A program made the translations under genes and the position numbers. From an uncultured Bacteroidota bacterium (GTDB lineage Bacteria > Bacteroidota > Bacteroidia > Flavobacteriales > Flavobacteriaceae), in NCBI GenBank assembly GCA_913047695.1, contig CAJWUI010000001.1:1-64000 (forward strand): a DNA stretch of 64,000 nucleotides, in the 5' to 3' direction. The notes below the pieces were generated by a model, which was given only the letters and a program-made list of their open reading frames with translations, had not been told where the DNA came from and made no database searches. Positions 19,601 to 27,067 of the stretch are shown in pieces (position 1 is the stretch's first letter; every line of letters begins with the position of its first letter).

Positions 19601-20330
19601 TTAGCGATATAACACTTTTAATTTTTTCTTTAGAAAAGTTACTAGGCGTAGTGGCGTCTTTTGGTATAAATTGTTCAATCTCTGGCCCTTCAATAAAAGC
19701 GACATTATCTTTGTATGCTGATACTATATTGTTTGGATTCTTCTTCGATGTTTTTTTAATTAATTCAAAAAGACTATTTTCCTTTGGTTTCCCGTTAATT
19801 ACGAACTTACCATTAAAGATTTTATGTCGGCAGTGTTCTGAATTAACTTGTGAAAATCCAAAAACTTCGGAGTCAGTAAGAAACCTGCCTAGAGTTTTAG
19901 AAAGATCATTAAGATATTCGACTTCATTATCACTTAAAGCTAATCCTTCTGTTAAATTATATTCAGCAATATCTCTTATATTGATAATATTGTCAGGTTT
20001 GATGTCAATATCAAAAATGTTTTGATCTAAATACTTGAATTCTGAATACAGCATGGGATCAACATTTTTTATTGTTGATTTTGAATGGAATTTTTCAATC
20101 CGAAGGATATCTTTTATTCCCATATTTTGAGTAATTTCTACAGCATTTGTACTCCAAGGGGAGACCATCGAAGCTCGAGGTCCAATAAAGGCACCTTTAA
20201 TTTCTTGGAAATTTATTAATGGTGCTGCCCCAAAAAGCCACTCAAGTTTTTTAATATTTTTGACAGAAAGGTCTGAATAAGTTTGGACTACAAAAATCTT
20301 GGTTTTTTTCTCGCCAAAAAACAATAGCAT
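16698..20330 (-). CDS. purL: Phosphoribosylformylglycinamidine synthase, single-chain form
   Basis: Catalyses step four of purine synthesis: FGAR plus glutamine and ATP to FGAM. At 1210 residues it is the large fused type, with an N-terminal PurS-like domain, two AIRS-like halves (KAETHNFPTTVEPFNGAATG, GGVGYGKK, HDHGAGGHLN in the first; GKDSLSMK, HDIGSGG in the second) and a C-terminal class I glutaminase. The glutaminase nucleophile is the cysteine of GVCNGCQ (about residue 1060), with PHLER supplying its His and Glu. The start MLLFFGEKKTK fits the usual short N-terminus of Bacteroidota homologues. It follows the rRNA methyltransferase gene by 109 bases that contain an inverted repeat, so it may have its own promoter. 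Confidence 0.97.
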   Translation of the reverse strand: MLLFFGEKKTKIFVVQTYSDLSVKNIKKLEWLFGAAPLINFQEIKGAFIGPRASMVSPWSTNAVEITQNMGIKDILRIEKFHSKSTIKNVDPMLYSEFKYLDQNIFDIDIKPDNIINIRDIAEYNLTEGLALSDNEVEYLNDLSKTLGRFLTDSEVFGFSQVNSEHCRHKIFNGKFVINGKPKENSLFELIKKTSKKNPNNIVSAYKDNVAFIEGPEIEQFIPKDATTPSNFSKEKIKSVISLKAETHNFPTTVEPFNGAATGSGGEIRDRLAGGKGSLPLAGTAVYMTSYSRIQKNSKKGSFAERDWLYQNPTDILIKASNGASDFGNKFGQPLIAGSILTFEHKENNQLLGYDKVIMLAGGVGYGKKNEAEKGIPKKGDKIIILGGDNYRIGMGGAAVSSADTGKYGNILELNAIQRSNPEMQKRVSNVIRALVESDINPIISIHDHGAGGHLNCLSELVENTGGTIEIDSLPLGDPTLSAKEIIGNESQERMGLIISPKDTKKLKKIAERERAPLYIVGEVTCDERLVFKNETKKEIPIDLDLSALFGSSPKTVMHDFSVFREFKAIPYSQNKLLIYIKQVLQLEAVACKDWLTNKVDRCVTGRVAQQQCVGELQLPLSNCGVVSLDFTGNKGIATSIGHAPISGLIDSRKGSKNAIAEALTNIVFAPLEKGIHSISLSANWMWPCNNPGEDTRLYEAVEECSKFAIDLGINIPTGKDSLSMKQKYSNYDVLSPGTVIISAAGQCSDVKNIIKPVATANGGEIFYVDFSQDEFYLGGSSFAQSQECIGNDTPGVTDAVYFKSAFNTVQDHIKADKISAGHDIGSGGLITSLLEFCFPTLNIGMDLDFSCLEETDLVKILFSEKVGLILQSNFDLNSSFSKNGIKAHKIGFINQSGSLKIGNNNISINEMRKEWMKTSTQFELKQTNSELALLRLDNVTKQPLKFKFPIEFYGKRPLQKVKQLNAAVLREKGSNSEREMAYMMDLCGFKVRDVHMTDLIKGRETLKDIQLLVAVGGFSNSDVLGSAKGWAGAFRYNTKAKAALENFFSRTDTLSLGVCNGCQLFIELGLLYTNQIQKPKMMHNKSGKFECIFTAVNIKPSSSIMLKGLEGSILGIWAAHGEGRFSFPKAEINYQIPAKYLYEGYPSNPNGSDFNAAMLVSDNGRHLVMMPHLERSTFPWNWGYYPYNRKDEVSPWILAFENAYNWLKK

Positions 20331-20378
20331 ATATATAATCCTTTGAAATTAAAATTAACTTTTTTATCTAAAATTTTT

Positions 20379-20416
20379 TCTTCAATAACTTTTTATATTT
20401 CCTAAGTTGTTGAAGA
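20379..20416. repeat. 13-bp inverted repeat between the RsmB-like gene and purL
   Basis: The arms are TCTTCAATAACTT (20379-20391) and AAGTTGTTGAAGA (20404-20416), complementary at 12 of 13 positions, with a 12-base spacer. The single odd pair is G-U as plus-strand RNA and A-C as minus-strand RNA. No T-run follows on the minus strand, so it is not a clear terminator. It may be an operator or attenuator for purL. Confidence 0.4.
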
Positions 20417-20439
20417 GTTATTCACAATTGAATTTATCC

Positions 20440-21651
20440 TTATAATCTTAATAATTTTACCACATAAAATCCATCTCCACCAGTATTATGGGCAAGCAAA
20501 ACTTCCTCTTTTTCTATTCGGAATGCAAGACCAAGATTTGACTTTAAAAAATTTTTTATTTGGTTTTGATTCTCATTTGGAAAAATTGAACAAGTAGCAT
20601 ATACAAGATTTCCTCTACTTTTAACCAGAGGAGCATATTTTTGAAGAATTTGTTTTTGTATTCCAATAAGTTGTTCGATGCGTTTTGGGTTCATGTGCCA
20701 TTTTGCAACTGGATTTCTTTTAATTACACCCAGTCCGCTGCAGGGGGCGTCGATAATTACAATATTCGCAGAATTATTGAATTTTTTAAAAAAGTAATCA
20801 TTTTCGCTATTTAGGTATTCCACTATAGAAATACCATTTCTTTTCAACCGGTTTTCTAGTTGATTTCTTTTTTTTTCTGAAGAATCAGTAGCTATAATTC
20901 TACCCTTATTTTTCATGATTGTAGCAAGATGAAGAGTTTTTCCACCACTACCTGCACATGCATCAATTATTAAATTATTCGGTTTTGGATTTGTAAAAAT
21001 TGATATTTTTTGTGAATTCAAATCCTGAATTTCAAACCAACCCTTTTTATATATATCCAAATGAGTCAATATCTTATTTTCTTCTACAACTAAAGCATTT
21101 GGAATATTTGAAACTATGTTTGTGTTAACTTTGTGATTTTCTTTTAAATAGGCTTGAAGTTTTTTCACATTAGTTTTTAAGGTATTTGTTCTTAAGAACA
21201 ATTTTGCAGGTCTGTTTAGAGCTTGAATTTCTTTCTCCCAAATTACTTTTCCATAGGTTTCCATTCCCAAACTGTCTAGCCAATCCGGAATGGAATTTTT
21301 AAAGGCTCTTTTGGAATTTGTGATTGAAAAGTTGTTGCAAATATTATCTTTTTTCAATTCAGAAAAAGTAAAACACTCTTCGAATTCAATATCATTATAG
21401 ATGCTCCAAATAACTAATAGATTCTTATAATAATTTTTTGATTCAAGATTTAATTTTCCAATAATGTCAAATTTTCTTTTCCACCTTATTATCTCTATTA
21501 TTCCTTTACCGACTAATTTTCTGTCATTAGATCCCCATTTACGGTTTTTTATTAAAATATTTTTTAGTGTGGGTCTTAAAGCCCTTCTATTTCCGAGAAC
21601 TTCTTGCAATCCTTCTACTATTCCGTTTGCAAGATTTCTATATAATTTCAT
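20440..21651 (-). CDS. RsmB/NOP family S-adenosylmethionine-dependent rRNA cytosine-C5 methyltransferase
   Basis: A 403-residue RNA m5C methyltransferase. It has a NusB-like N-terminal helical region and a C-terminal Rossmann methyltransferase domain with the SAM motif LIIDACAGSGGKTLHLA, the conserved DAPCSGLGVIKRNP (one active-site cysteine) and LVYATCSIFPNENQ (the catalytic cysteine). It ends with GGDGFYVVKL, typical of the family. Homologues methylate 16S rRNA in the decoding region; the exact base is not predictable here. It lies 32 bases downstream of the ABC exporter gene and 109 bases upstream of purL. Confidence 0.9.
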   Translation of the reverse strand: MKLYRNLANGIVEGLQEVLGNRRALRPTLKNILIKNRKWGSNDRKLVGKGIIEIIRWKRKFDIIGKLNLESKNYYKNLLVIWSIYNDIEFEECFTFSELKKDNICNNFSITNSKRAFKNSIPDWLDSLGMETYGKVIWEKEIQALNRPAKLFLRTNTLKTNVKKLQAYLKENHKVNTNIVSNIPNALVVEENKILTHLDIYKKGWFEIQDLNSQKISIFTNPKPNNLIIDACAGSGGKTLHLATIMKNKGRIIATDSSEKKRNQLENRLKRNGISIVEYLNSENDYFFKKFNNSANIVIIDAPCSGLGVIKRNPVAKWHMNPKRIEQLIGIQKQILQKYAPLVKSRGNLVYATCSIFPNENQNQIKNFLKSNLGLAFRIEKEEVLLAHNTGGDGFYVVKLLRL

Positions 21652-21683
21652 TTTTAATTTGATAAATTATGAAAATTTACAGT

Positions 21684-23510
21684 TTAGTTTATTTGCTGTT
21701 TTTTAACCCAATTTTTATAATAACTACTTTTTAGTAATAGTTCCTCATGTTTTCCCGAATTAACAATTTTTCCATTATCTAAAATCAAAATATTATCAGC
21801 TTTTTTAATTGTTGAAATTTTGTGAGCAATAATCAATGAAGTTCTGTTTTTCATTAATTTATTAAGAGCTTGTTGTACTTTCAGTTCTGCTTCAGAGTCC
21901 ATAGCAGAAGTTGCTTCATCTAAAATTAAAAGCTCAGGATTTTTAAGTAGTGCTCTTGCGATCGTTATACGTTGCTTTTCCCCTCCCGAAAGTTTATTAC
22001 CTAAATCACCAATATTGGTTTGATAACCTTTGGGAAGTTTTTTTATAAACTCATGAGCATTTGCTACTTTGGAAGCATTCAAAATTTCAGTCTCCTTAGC
22101 GCTTTTTTTCCCAAGCAATATATTATTGTATATGCTATCATTAAAAAGGATTGGGTCTTGAGTAACAGTCCCTATCATTTCGTAAAGACTTTTTAGTAGA
22201 ATTTTTTTATAAGGGATTCCGTCTATTTTTAAGTTACCTTTATTAACATCATAAAAGCGATTTAACAAATGTGTTAAAGTTGTTTTTCCGCTTCCAGATG
22301 GACCAATTAAGGCTACTACTTCACCTTTCTTAATTTCAAAACTAAGATCATTTATTACAGTTCGACTTTCATATTTAAACCATACTTTGTCAAAAACAAT
22401 ATTTTTTTCTAATTTATTTTTTGGGATTGCATTTTTGTCATCTTTCAGGACATAATTTAAATCAAGAATTTCTTGTATACGGTTAGCAGCAGCAATTCCT
22501 TTTTGTATCGAATAGCTGGACTTACTCATACCTTTTGCTGGCGTCAATATATTATATGCTAGTCCAATATAAACTAAAAATGTAGTATTTGAGAGATTAC
22601 TTTCAATAAGCACCATTTTTCCACCGAACCATAACAAAATCCCAATGGCAACTACACCTAGAAATTCACTCACTGGTCCAGCAAGGCTTGACCTCTGATA
22701 TAGTTTATTTGAAAAAAGATAAAAACTTTGTGAAGCCTTGAAGAACTTTTCTTTAAATAAAGGAATTGCATTTGACGATTTAATGATTCTTTGCCCGTTT
22801 ATTGTTTCATCCAGGATGGAAATAAAATCTCCCTGTTTTTGCTGAATTTTTGATGAATCAATTTTTAAACGTTTCCCAATACTTGAGATAATTAAACCTG
22901 ATAAGGGAACAAAAACTAAAACAAAAAGAGTAAGCTTAATGCTAAAAAAAAACATAACCAATAAGGAAAATAGTATAGTGAATGGTTCCCTAAAAATTAA
23001 TTCTAATATTGACAAATATGAATTTTGAATTTCGTTGACATCACTTGTAACTCTTGTAATTAGATCTCCTTTACGTTTTTTATTAAAATAAGATATTGGG
23101 AAATGAATAATTTTGTTGTAAGTAGCGTTTCTTAAATCCTTGAGAATACCGTTTTTTAAAAATGTTATAAAAAATAATGCTAAATAATTGCAAATATTTT
23201 TTAGTAGAAAAAGCATAATGACTAAGCTTATACTAAATACTAATGTTGATTCAACATCATCTTCAAGTCTTTTTGATAAATAGTTCTTAAGGCTTTCCTT
23301 TACATAGATGTGTATGTTTATTATACCTTTATATTCCGCCTCAACAAAATTATTTTTATTTGTATTGAAAAGTACTTTAAGCATTGGTATTAGCGAAACG
23401 AAGGACAATGCGCTAAAAAGCGCATAAAGTAGATTAAAAAAAATATTTAAAAATGCAAAAGCTTTATAAGGGTAACCAAAACGAAGTATTTTAATTAAAG
23501 ATGGAAACAT
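21684..23510 (-). CDS. MsbA-like ABC exporter (fused membrane and ATPase domains)
   Basis: A 608-residue half-transporter that would work as a homodimer in the inner membrane. The N-terminal ~320 residues hold about six transmembrane helices. The ATPase domain has Walker A GPSGSGKTTLT (from 403), the signature LSGGEKQRITIARALL (from about 505), Walker B LLILDEATSAMD and the switch histidine in IIAHKIST. This organisation is that of lipid A/lipid exporters and multidrug exporters; substrate unproven. Its ATG shares one base with the stop of the phosphohexomutase gene (TAATG), so the two are translationally coupled. The neighbouring mutase and glycosyltransferase favour an envelope lipid or glycolipid as cargo, by inference. 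Confidence 0.9.
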   Translation of the reverse strand: MFPSLIKILRFGYPYKAFAFLNIFFNLLYALFSALSFVSLIPMLKVLFNTNKNNFVEAEYKGIINIHIYVKESLKNYLSKRLEDDVESTLVFSISLVIMLFLLKNICNYLALFFITFLKNGILKDLRNATYNKIIHFPISYFNKKRKGDLITRVTSDVNEIQNSYLSILELIFREPFTILFSLLVMFFFSIKLTLFVLVFVPLSGLIISSIGKRLKIDSSKIQQKQGDFISILDETINGQRIIKSSNAIPLFKEKFFKASQSFYLFSNKLYQRSSLAGPVSEFLGVVAIGILLWFGGKMVLIESNLSNTTFLVYIGLAYNILTPAKGMSKSSYSIQKGIAAANRIQEILDLNYVLKDDKNAIPKNKLEKNIVFDKVWFKYESRTVINDLSFEIKKGEVVALIGPSGSGKTTLTHLLNRFYDVNKGNLKIDGIPYKKILLKSLYEMIGTVTQDPILFNDSIYNNILLGKKSAKETEILNASKVANAHEFIKKLPKGYQTNIGDLGNKLSGGEKQRITIARALLKNPELLILDEATSAMDSEAELKVQQALNKLMKNRTSLIIAHKISTIKKADNILILDNGKIVNSGKHEELLLKSSYYKNWVKKQQIN

Positions 23511-25213
23511 TAATGGATTATATCATTTAATAGTAAATCAATCTTTTTGTTTAGTATTTGTTGCTGTTTTTCCAATGTAACGTTTGGTTTATAGTTGTCA
23601 GAAACAGAAAAATAAAATTTTATTTTTGGTTCTGTACCACTTGGTCTTAGAGCTATTCTACTTTTATCTTCTAAAATAAATATCATAAGATCTGACTTTG
23701 GAAGAGAAATATTTTCTTTTTTTCCACTTTTCAAATCTAATATTGTTCTTTGAAAATAGTCTTCCACTATAAGTGTATTAATTCCAGCTATTCGCATTGG
23801 TGGATTTTTTCTGAATTTAGTCATTATGTTTTTTATTTCTTCTGAACCTTCTTTACCTGTTTTTGTTATGGATTTCAATCTTTCATTATAGATGCCGTAT
23901 TTTTTATAACATTCTATTAAAAATTTGTAGATATTTTTATTTTGAGATTTCAGTTCTGATGCTAATTCACACGCAAGTAATGAGGCTGAAATAGCATCCT
24001 TATCGCGAACTTTATTTCCAACCAAAAATCCAAAACTTTCTTCTCCACCGCAAACGAATTCTAATTCAGGATGATCTTTAATAAGTTTAGCGATCCATTT
24101 AAATCCCGTTAAACAATACTTGTATTTTATACCATATTCATCTGCTATAATTTTGATTATTGGAGAAGAAACTATAGTTGATGCAATAAATTTTTTTGAA
24201 TTTAATTGTTTTTTTGCCTTTTTTACAGAAAGTAAATATTCGGTTAAAACAGTCATTATCTGGTTACCATTCAAATAATACCAATAATTTTTGGAATCGC
24301 GAATAGCAATTCCCAAGCGGTCTGCATCCGGATCTGTTCCAATAACAATATCGGCATTTTTCTTCTCTGCCAAGTCTACAGCCATCTTAAGTGCTTCTTT
24401 ATCTTCTGGATTTGGGGAATTCACTGTCGAGAAATTACCATCAGGCTTTTCTTGTTCTTTAACAATATAAATTTTTCTATAGCCTGCTTTTTCTAAAACC
24501 TTAGGAATAGCAGTTATGGATGTGCCATGGATTGGAGTAAAGACAATCTTTAGCATATCTCGTTTTTTTTTATGCATTTGAGTCTCTTGAAGAATAATCT
24601 TTTGATATTCATTATCAATCTCATCATCAATATGGTTCAATAGTTTTTTATTTCTATTAAATAAAATTGTGTTGTATTTTATTTTATTGATTTCTTTTGT
24701 AACTAAAATGTCATCTGGAGGGACTAGTTGGCCCCCATCCTCGCCATATACCTTGAATCCATTGTATTCAGGGGGGTTGTGGGATGCTGTTAATACAATG
24801 CCACAGTTTGCTTTTAAATATCTTATGCTGAAGGATAACTCAGGTGTTGGTCTCAAGTCACTAAATAAATAGCAGTAAATTCCATTAGCGGTTAATACGT
24901 CTGCAACGTTGTTTGCAAAACTTTTACTTTGGTTACGACAATCATGTGCGACTACTACTTTAATTTTTTCTCCTAAATATTTTTTTTTCAGGAAATTTGA
25001 TAATCCTTGAGTACACTTTCCAAGAGTATACTTATTGATCCTATTTGTTCCAACACCCATTATTCCGCGTATACCACCTGTTCCAAATTCTAAAGAGGTG
25101 TAGAAAGCGTCTTCTAATTTTTTTGGTTCTTTTTTTAACAAGAGTATGGCATCTCTTACATTTTTATCAAATGGAGGTGAAAACCATTCTAAAATCGTTT
25201 CCTCTAAACTCAT
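23510..25213 (-). CDS. Phosphoglucomutase/phosphomannomutase family phospho-sugar mutase
   Basis: Interconverts hexose-1- and hexose-6-phosphates, feeding nucleotide-sugar synthesis. The 567-residue protein is of the long PGM2-like type. Visible motifs are FGTGGIRG (43-50), the phosphoserine loop TASHNPPEYNGFK (Ser144), the metal-binding DPDADRLGIA, the sugar-binding GGEESFGF and the phosphate-binding RPSGTEPKIKF near the C-terminus, all intact. It starts immediately after the glycosyltransferase stop and overlaps the ABC gene by one base. Glucose versus mannose preference cannot be settled from sequence. Confidence 0.93.
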   Translation of the reverse strand: MSLEETILEWFSPPFDKNVRDAILLLKKEPKKLEDAFYTSLEFGTGGIRGIMGVGTNRINKYTLGKCTQGLSNFLKKKYLGEKIKVVVAHDCRNQSKSFANNVADVLTANGIYCYLFSDLRPTPELSFSIRYLKANCGIVLTASHNPPEYNGFKVYGEDGGQLVPPDDILVTKEINKIKYNTILFNRNKKLLNHIDDEIDNEYQKIILQETQMHKKKRDMLKIVFTPIHGTSITAIPKVLEKAGYRKIYIVKEQEKPDGNFSTVNSPNPEDKEALKMAVDLAEKKNADIVIGTDPDADRLGIAIRDSKNYWYYLNGNQIMTVLTEYLLSVKKAKKQLNSKKFIASTIVSSPIIKIIADEYGIKYKYCLTGFKWIAKLIKDHPELEFVCGGEESFGFLVGNKVRDKDAISASLLACELASELKSQNKNIYKFLIECYKKYGIYNERLKSITKTGKEGSEEIKNIMTKFRKNPPMRIAGINTLIVEDYFQRTILDLKSGKKENISLPKSDLMIFILEDKSRIALRPSGTEPKIKFYFSVSDNYKPNVTLEKQQQILNKKIDLLLNDIIH

Positions 25214-26167
25214 TTATAATGTGTGTTCTTTAATTTTATATTCACTAGTCTTCTTTCCACTTTTTAGTATAATTTCACCTAAAAATCCAGCTATAAAAAA
25301 TTGACTTCCCAGCAACATTAGAGTGAGAGAAATATAAAATTCTGGGCGACTAGTGATTAACCTAGCTTGTTTAAATAAAAAAAGTTTTTCAATTCCAAGG
25401 TAAAATGTAAATGCAAAACCGATAATTAGCATAAAGCTTCCCCACAAACCAAAAAAGTGCATAGGTCTTTTACCAAACCTATTAATAAACCAAATAGACA
25501 GAAGGTCAAAAAAACCTTTAAAAAAGCGATCTGAACCAAATTTTGTTTTTCCATACTGACGTGCCTGGTGTTTCACAATTTGCTCTCCAATTTTGTTGAA
25601 TCCCTTTTGTGCAGCTAGAACCGGAATAAATCGATGCATTTCACCATAAAGATTAATAGTTTTTGCTACCTCCTTTTTGTAGGCTTTTATGCCACAGTTA
25701 AAATCGTGTAATTTTATTCCTGAAACACGTCTCGCTGCCCAATTAAAAAGTTTAGAAGGTAAGTTTTTGAATAAAATAGAATCATATCGTTTTTTTTTCC
25801 AGCCTGATACTAGATCATAGCCATCTTCTAGAAGTTTAATCATTTTAGGTATCTCTTCAGGTGAATCTTGAAGATCTGCGTCTAGTGTTACAATAAAATT
25901 ACCCTTGGCATTTTTAAAACCTGCATGTAAAGCTTGTGACTTACCATAATTTTTTTTGAAACTAATACCGTTAATATTTTTGAATTTTTTAGAGAGCTCA
26001 ACAATGATATCCCATGATGAGTCTTCGCTTCCATCATCCACAAAAATGATTTCAAAACTAAATCCGCACCCTTTTAGCGATTCAAAAATCCAATTACTAA
26101 GTTTTATTAACGATTCCTCCTCATTTAAAAGAGGAACTACAATAGAAACTAAGGCAGAATTTTGCAT
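25214..26167 (-). CDS. Family 2 glycosyltransferase, polyprenyl-phosphate type (DPM1/GtrB-like)
   Basis: The 317-residue protein has a GT-A domain with IVVPLLNEEESL, FVDDGSEDSSWD and the DXD region VTLDADLQDSPEEIP, followed by two hydrophobic segments (about 230-260 and 275-300). This is the layout of GtrB/ArnC/DPM1-type enzymes that move a sugar from a nucleotide donor to a polyprenyl phosphate at the inner membrane. It is the second gene of a DUF4199-glycosyltransferase-mutase-ABC exporter string with almost no spacing, which suggests a role in envelope glycan or glycolipid supply. The sugar is unknown. Confidence 0.9.
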   Translation of the reverse strand: MQNSALVSIVVPLLNEEESLIKLSNWIFESLKGCGFSFEIIFVDDGSEDSSWDIIVELSKKFKNINGISFKKNYGKSQALHAGFKNAKGNFIVTLDADLQDSPEEIPKMIKLLEDGYDLVSGWKKKRYDSILFKNLPSKLFNWAARRVSGIKLHDFNCGIKAYKKEVAKTINLYGEMHRFIPVLAAQKGFNKIGEQIVKHQARQYGKTKFGSDRFFKGFFDLLSIWFINRFGKRPMHFFGLWGSFMLIIGFAFTFYLGIEKLFLFKQARLITSRPEFYISLTLMLLGSQFFIAGFLGEIILKSGKKTSEYKIKEHTL

Positions 26168-26191
26168 AACAGCAAAATTACAAAATTTGGC

Positions 26192-26716
26192 TTACTCAGG
26201 TTTTGATTTTTTCACAACTAGGCCTCCAATTAGTGATATTACAAACCCAAAAAATAATGCAAAAATTATCTGTATAGCTGAAAAAATCAAAGGAGAAGAC
26301 ATTTTTTTTTGAATGGATCGAACACTTTCAAGCGCTTCCTTTGGCATTTCAGGGTTTTGAATCCGCATATTCTCTATAGTCAAATTTAAAGACTTATTCA
26401 TGGTTTCTGGATCTAAAAAATTTACTAAAATTTGGGTATATATAATACTTATAATTGCAGATACAAGGGAAACTCCTAATCCAATCTTTAAAGCTTCACT
26501 AAGGGAAATAAAACCTTCATTAGCTTTTTTAAATTGAATAAAGCTGTAAATAAGAATCCCAATCATTATAATGAGGGATATTATTCCGGCAGTAGTATCA
26601 TTTTTATAATGCATATCAAAAAAGTAGAGCATAAGTTGAAATACAACCGACGTTAAACCTAAAATTATACCGAAGTTGATAATAATTGTTTTAATTGAAG
26701 TAGATGATTCTCCCAT
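26192..26716 (-). CDS. DUF4199 family four-helix membrane protein
   Basis: The 174-residue protein has four hydrophobic helices (about 10-30, 38-60, 75-100 and 140-165) with a charged loop between the third and fourth (NMRIQNPEMPKEALESV). It matches the layout of DUF4199 proteins common in Bacteroidota, often next to a family 2 glycosyltransferase as here (24-base gap). No catalytic residues are evident and the role is unknown. It would be an inner-membrane protein, possibly an accessory to the glycosyltransferase. Confidence 0.75.
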   Translation of the reverse strand: MGESSTSIKTIIINFGIILGLTSVVFQLMLYFFDMHYKNDTTAGIISLIIMIGILIYSFIQFKKANEGFISLSEALKIGLGVSLVSAIISIIYTQILVNFLDPETMNKSLNLTIENMRIQNPEMPKEALESVRSIQKKMSSPLIFSAIQIIFALFFGFVISLIGGLVVKKSKPE

Positions 26717-26763
26717 AATTCTGTTTGACTAAATTCATTTCGAAATTAAAAAAAAAACCTGGG

Positions 26764-26796
26764 TTTAATATTTTTAAAAAAATAAAATTAAATTTG
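26764..26796 (+). promoter_or_regulatory. Bacteroidota-type promoter for rpmE2
   Basis: TAAATTTG (26789-26796) fits the -7 consensus TAnnTTTG exactly. TTTA at 26764-26767, 21 bases upstream, is a partial -33 match. The -7 box lies 16 bases before the rpmE2 ATG, implying a very short leader. Confidence 0.45.
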
Positions 26797-26812
26797 TACC
26801 CTAATTGATTTG

Positions 26813-27064
26813 ATGAAAGCAAACATACACCCAGATAACTACAGGCTAGTAGCCTTTAAAGACATGTCAAATGATGACGTTTTTATTACGAAATCAACAG
26901 TTAATTCTAAAGAAACAATTGAAGTTGATGGAGTAAAGTATCCTTTGGTTAAACTTGAAATATCTAGAACTTCTCATCCTTACTATACAGGTAAATCTAA
27001 ATTAGTCGATACAGCTGGGCGAATTGATAAGTTTAAAAATAAATATTCTAAGTTTAAGAAGTAA
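26813..27064 (+). CDS. rpmE2: 50S ribosomal protein L31 type B
   Basis: The start is the ATG at 26813 ([15 protein letters not shown], 83 residues); the TTG one codon upstream was not used. The protein matches type B L31 throughout ([41 protein letters not shown]). The CxxC zinc-binding cysteines of type A L31 are absent, which defines the zinc-independent form. It belongs to the large subunit and is monocistronic here, converging with the peptide-binding lipoprotein gene 3 bases downstream. A -7 promoter box lies just upstream. Confidence 0.96.
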   Translation: MKANIHPDNYRLVAFKDMSNDDVFITKSTVNSKETIEVDGVKYPLVKLEISRTSHPYYTGKSKLVDTAGRIDKFKNKYSKFKK

Positions 27065-27067
27065 TAT

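Noticed and set aside
19468-20025. 185-residue plus-strand ORF antisense to purL
   Set aside because: purL is certain in the other strand; the ORF has no family features and is explained as a reading-frame shadow.
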